Assembly: GCA_031283825.1 (NCBI GenBank)
Contig: JAITAZ010000583.1
Span: 1-5,693, forward strand
DNA length: 5,693 nt
Source: Planctomycetaceae bacterium
GTDB taxonomy: Bacteria; Planctomycetota; Planctomycetia; Pirellulales; Thermoguttaceae
Direction: 5' to 3'
Under the pieces are notes generated by a model. That model did no database searches, was not told where the DNA came from, and saw only the letters and a program-made list of their open reading frames with translations. Each line of letters starts with the position of its first letter. The stretch's first letter is position 1. Made by a program: the position numbers and the translations under genes. This document shows, one piece after another, positions 5,444 to 5,693 of the stretch.

Positions 5444-5693
5444 TTACTCATGTTACGCAGTAGTTGTCCGTCAGTAGGCGTTTATCGATAAGGTTTATCA
5501 CCGATCAGGTAGGCGACCTTTCGCCGAAATGTCGCGATGCCGAAGGCAACGATAAAAAGGATTCGAAAAAAATTATTAAAAACAAATCCGATTTACCGTC
5601 GACTAGCGCCGACGCGCCCTTACGGCTAAAGCTCGCCTACCTGAGTCGGCGGTCGCCTACCTGTCTGGATCAGCAAGTGCGTAACATGAGTTA
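5444..5693. mobile_element. MITE-like non-autonomous element with terminal inverted repeats
   Basis: ACTCATGTTACGCA (5446-5459) is repeated as a perfect inverted copy TGCGTAACATGAGT (5678-5691). If the element runs from 5447 to 5690 (244 bp), it is flanked by TTA on both sides (5444-5446 and 5691-5693), a possible 3 bp target duplication; the window ends there, so a longer duplication cannot be excluded. The inside contains no long open frame. It does contain a subterminal motif in inverted orientation: CAGGTAGGCGACC (5506-5518) against GGTCGCCTACCTG (5651-5663), with a further inverted copy at 5631-5644 and a shorter relative, TCAGTAGGCG (5471-5480). Terminal repeats, subterminal repeats and lack of coding capacity fit a transposon derivative moved by a transposase elsewhere. 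I cannot name the IS family. Confidence 0.7.

Larger units (their letters stand above)
5193..5693. other. Gene-free right flank (about 500 bp)
   Basis: No convincing gene lies here on either strand. Positions 5193-5373 are an AT-rich leader region for the coiled-coil gene that holds motif copy 3 and nothing else I can recognise. Positions 5374-5436 are a palindrome. Positions 5444-5693 are a MITE-like element. GC content rises sharply in the right part of the MITE-like element (about 5590-5665) compared with the AT-rich leader, consistent with a separate origin for the inserted DNA. Confidence 0.6.

Overview
The window most likely comes from a fairly low-GC member of the Planctomycetota, of the kind found as uncultured genomes from gut or anoxic habitats. 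This is inferred from three things. The first gene belongs to a secreted PPC-domain family I associate with planctomycetes. None of the three genes has a recognisable Shine-Dalgarno sequence. The intergenic DNA is full of short palindromic and dispersed repeats. No rRNA, tRNA or taxonomic marker gene is present, so the assignment is tentative.

Layout: positions 1-143 hold a paired-hairpin repeat and then a short AT-rich leader. A large gene on the plus strand (144-2714) encodes an exported protein with two IPT-like/PPC domain units and no visible catalytic domain. It converges on a two-gene unit on the minus strand. The converging ends are separated by about 210 bp containing an almost continuous 80-90 bp palindrome, probably a bidirectional terminator and possibly itself a repeat element, followed by a three-unit tandem repeat. 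The minus-strand unit, read from right to left, is a 293-residue coiled-coil protein (5192-4311), a 77 bp gap, then a 435-residue P-loop GTPase with an N-terminal zinc ribbon (4233-2926). To the right lies about 500 bp without a gene. It contains a 63 bp palindrome and a 244 bp element with 13-14 bp perfect terminal inverted repeats, flanked by TTA on both sides, which looks like a non-autonomous (MITE-like) transposon.

How the genes may work together: the coiled-coil protein and the zinc-ribbon GTPase are adjacent, in the same direction and share the same immediate start context (AAAATTATGAC), so they probably form one functional unit. The GTPase resembles the GTPases of predicted bacterial conflict or signalling systems (DO-GTPase2-like, TRAFAC-type), with the coiled-coil protein as a candidate partner or effector scaffold. 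That role is inference. A short semi-palindromic motif (consensus TTCCRCTGA followed by an AT-rich ATATTA-like stretch) lies upstream of all three genes and a fourth time in the convergent gap. It is either a shared promoter or operator element, or a small dispersed repeat.
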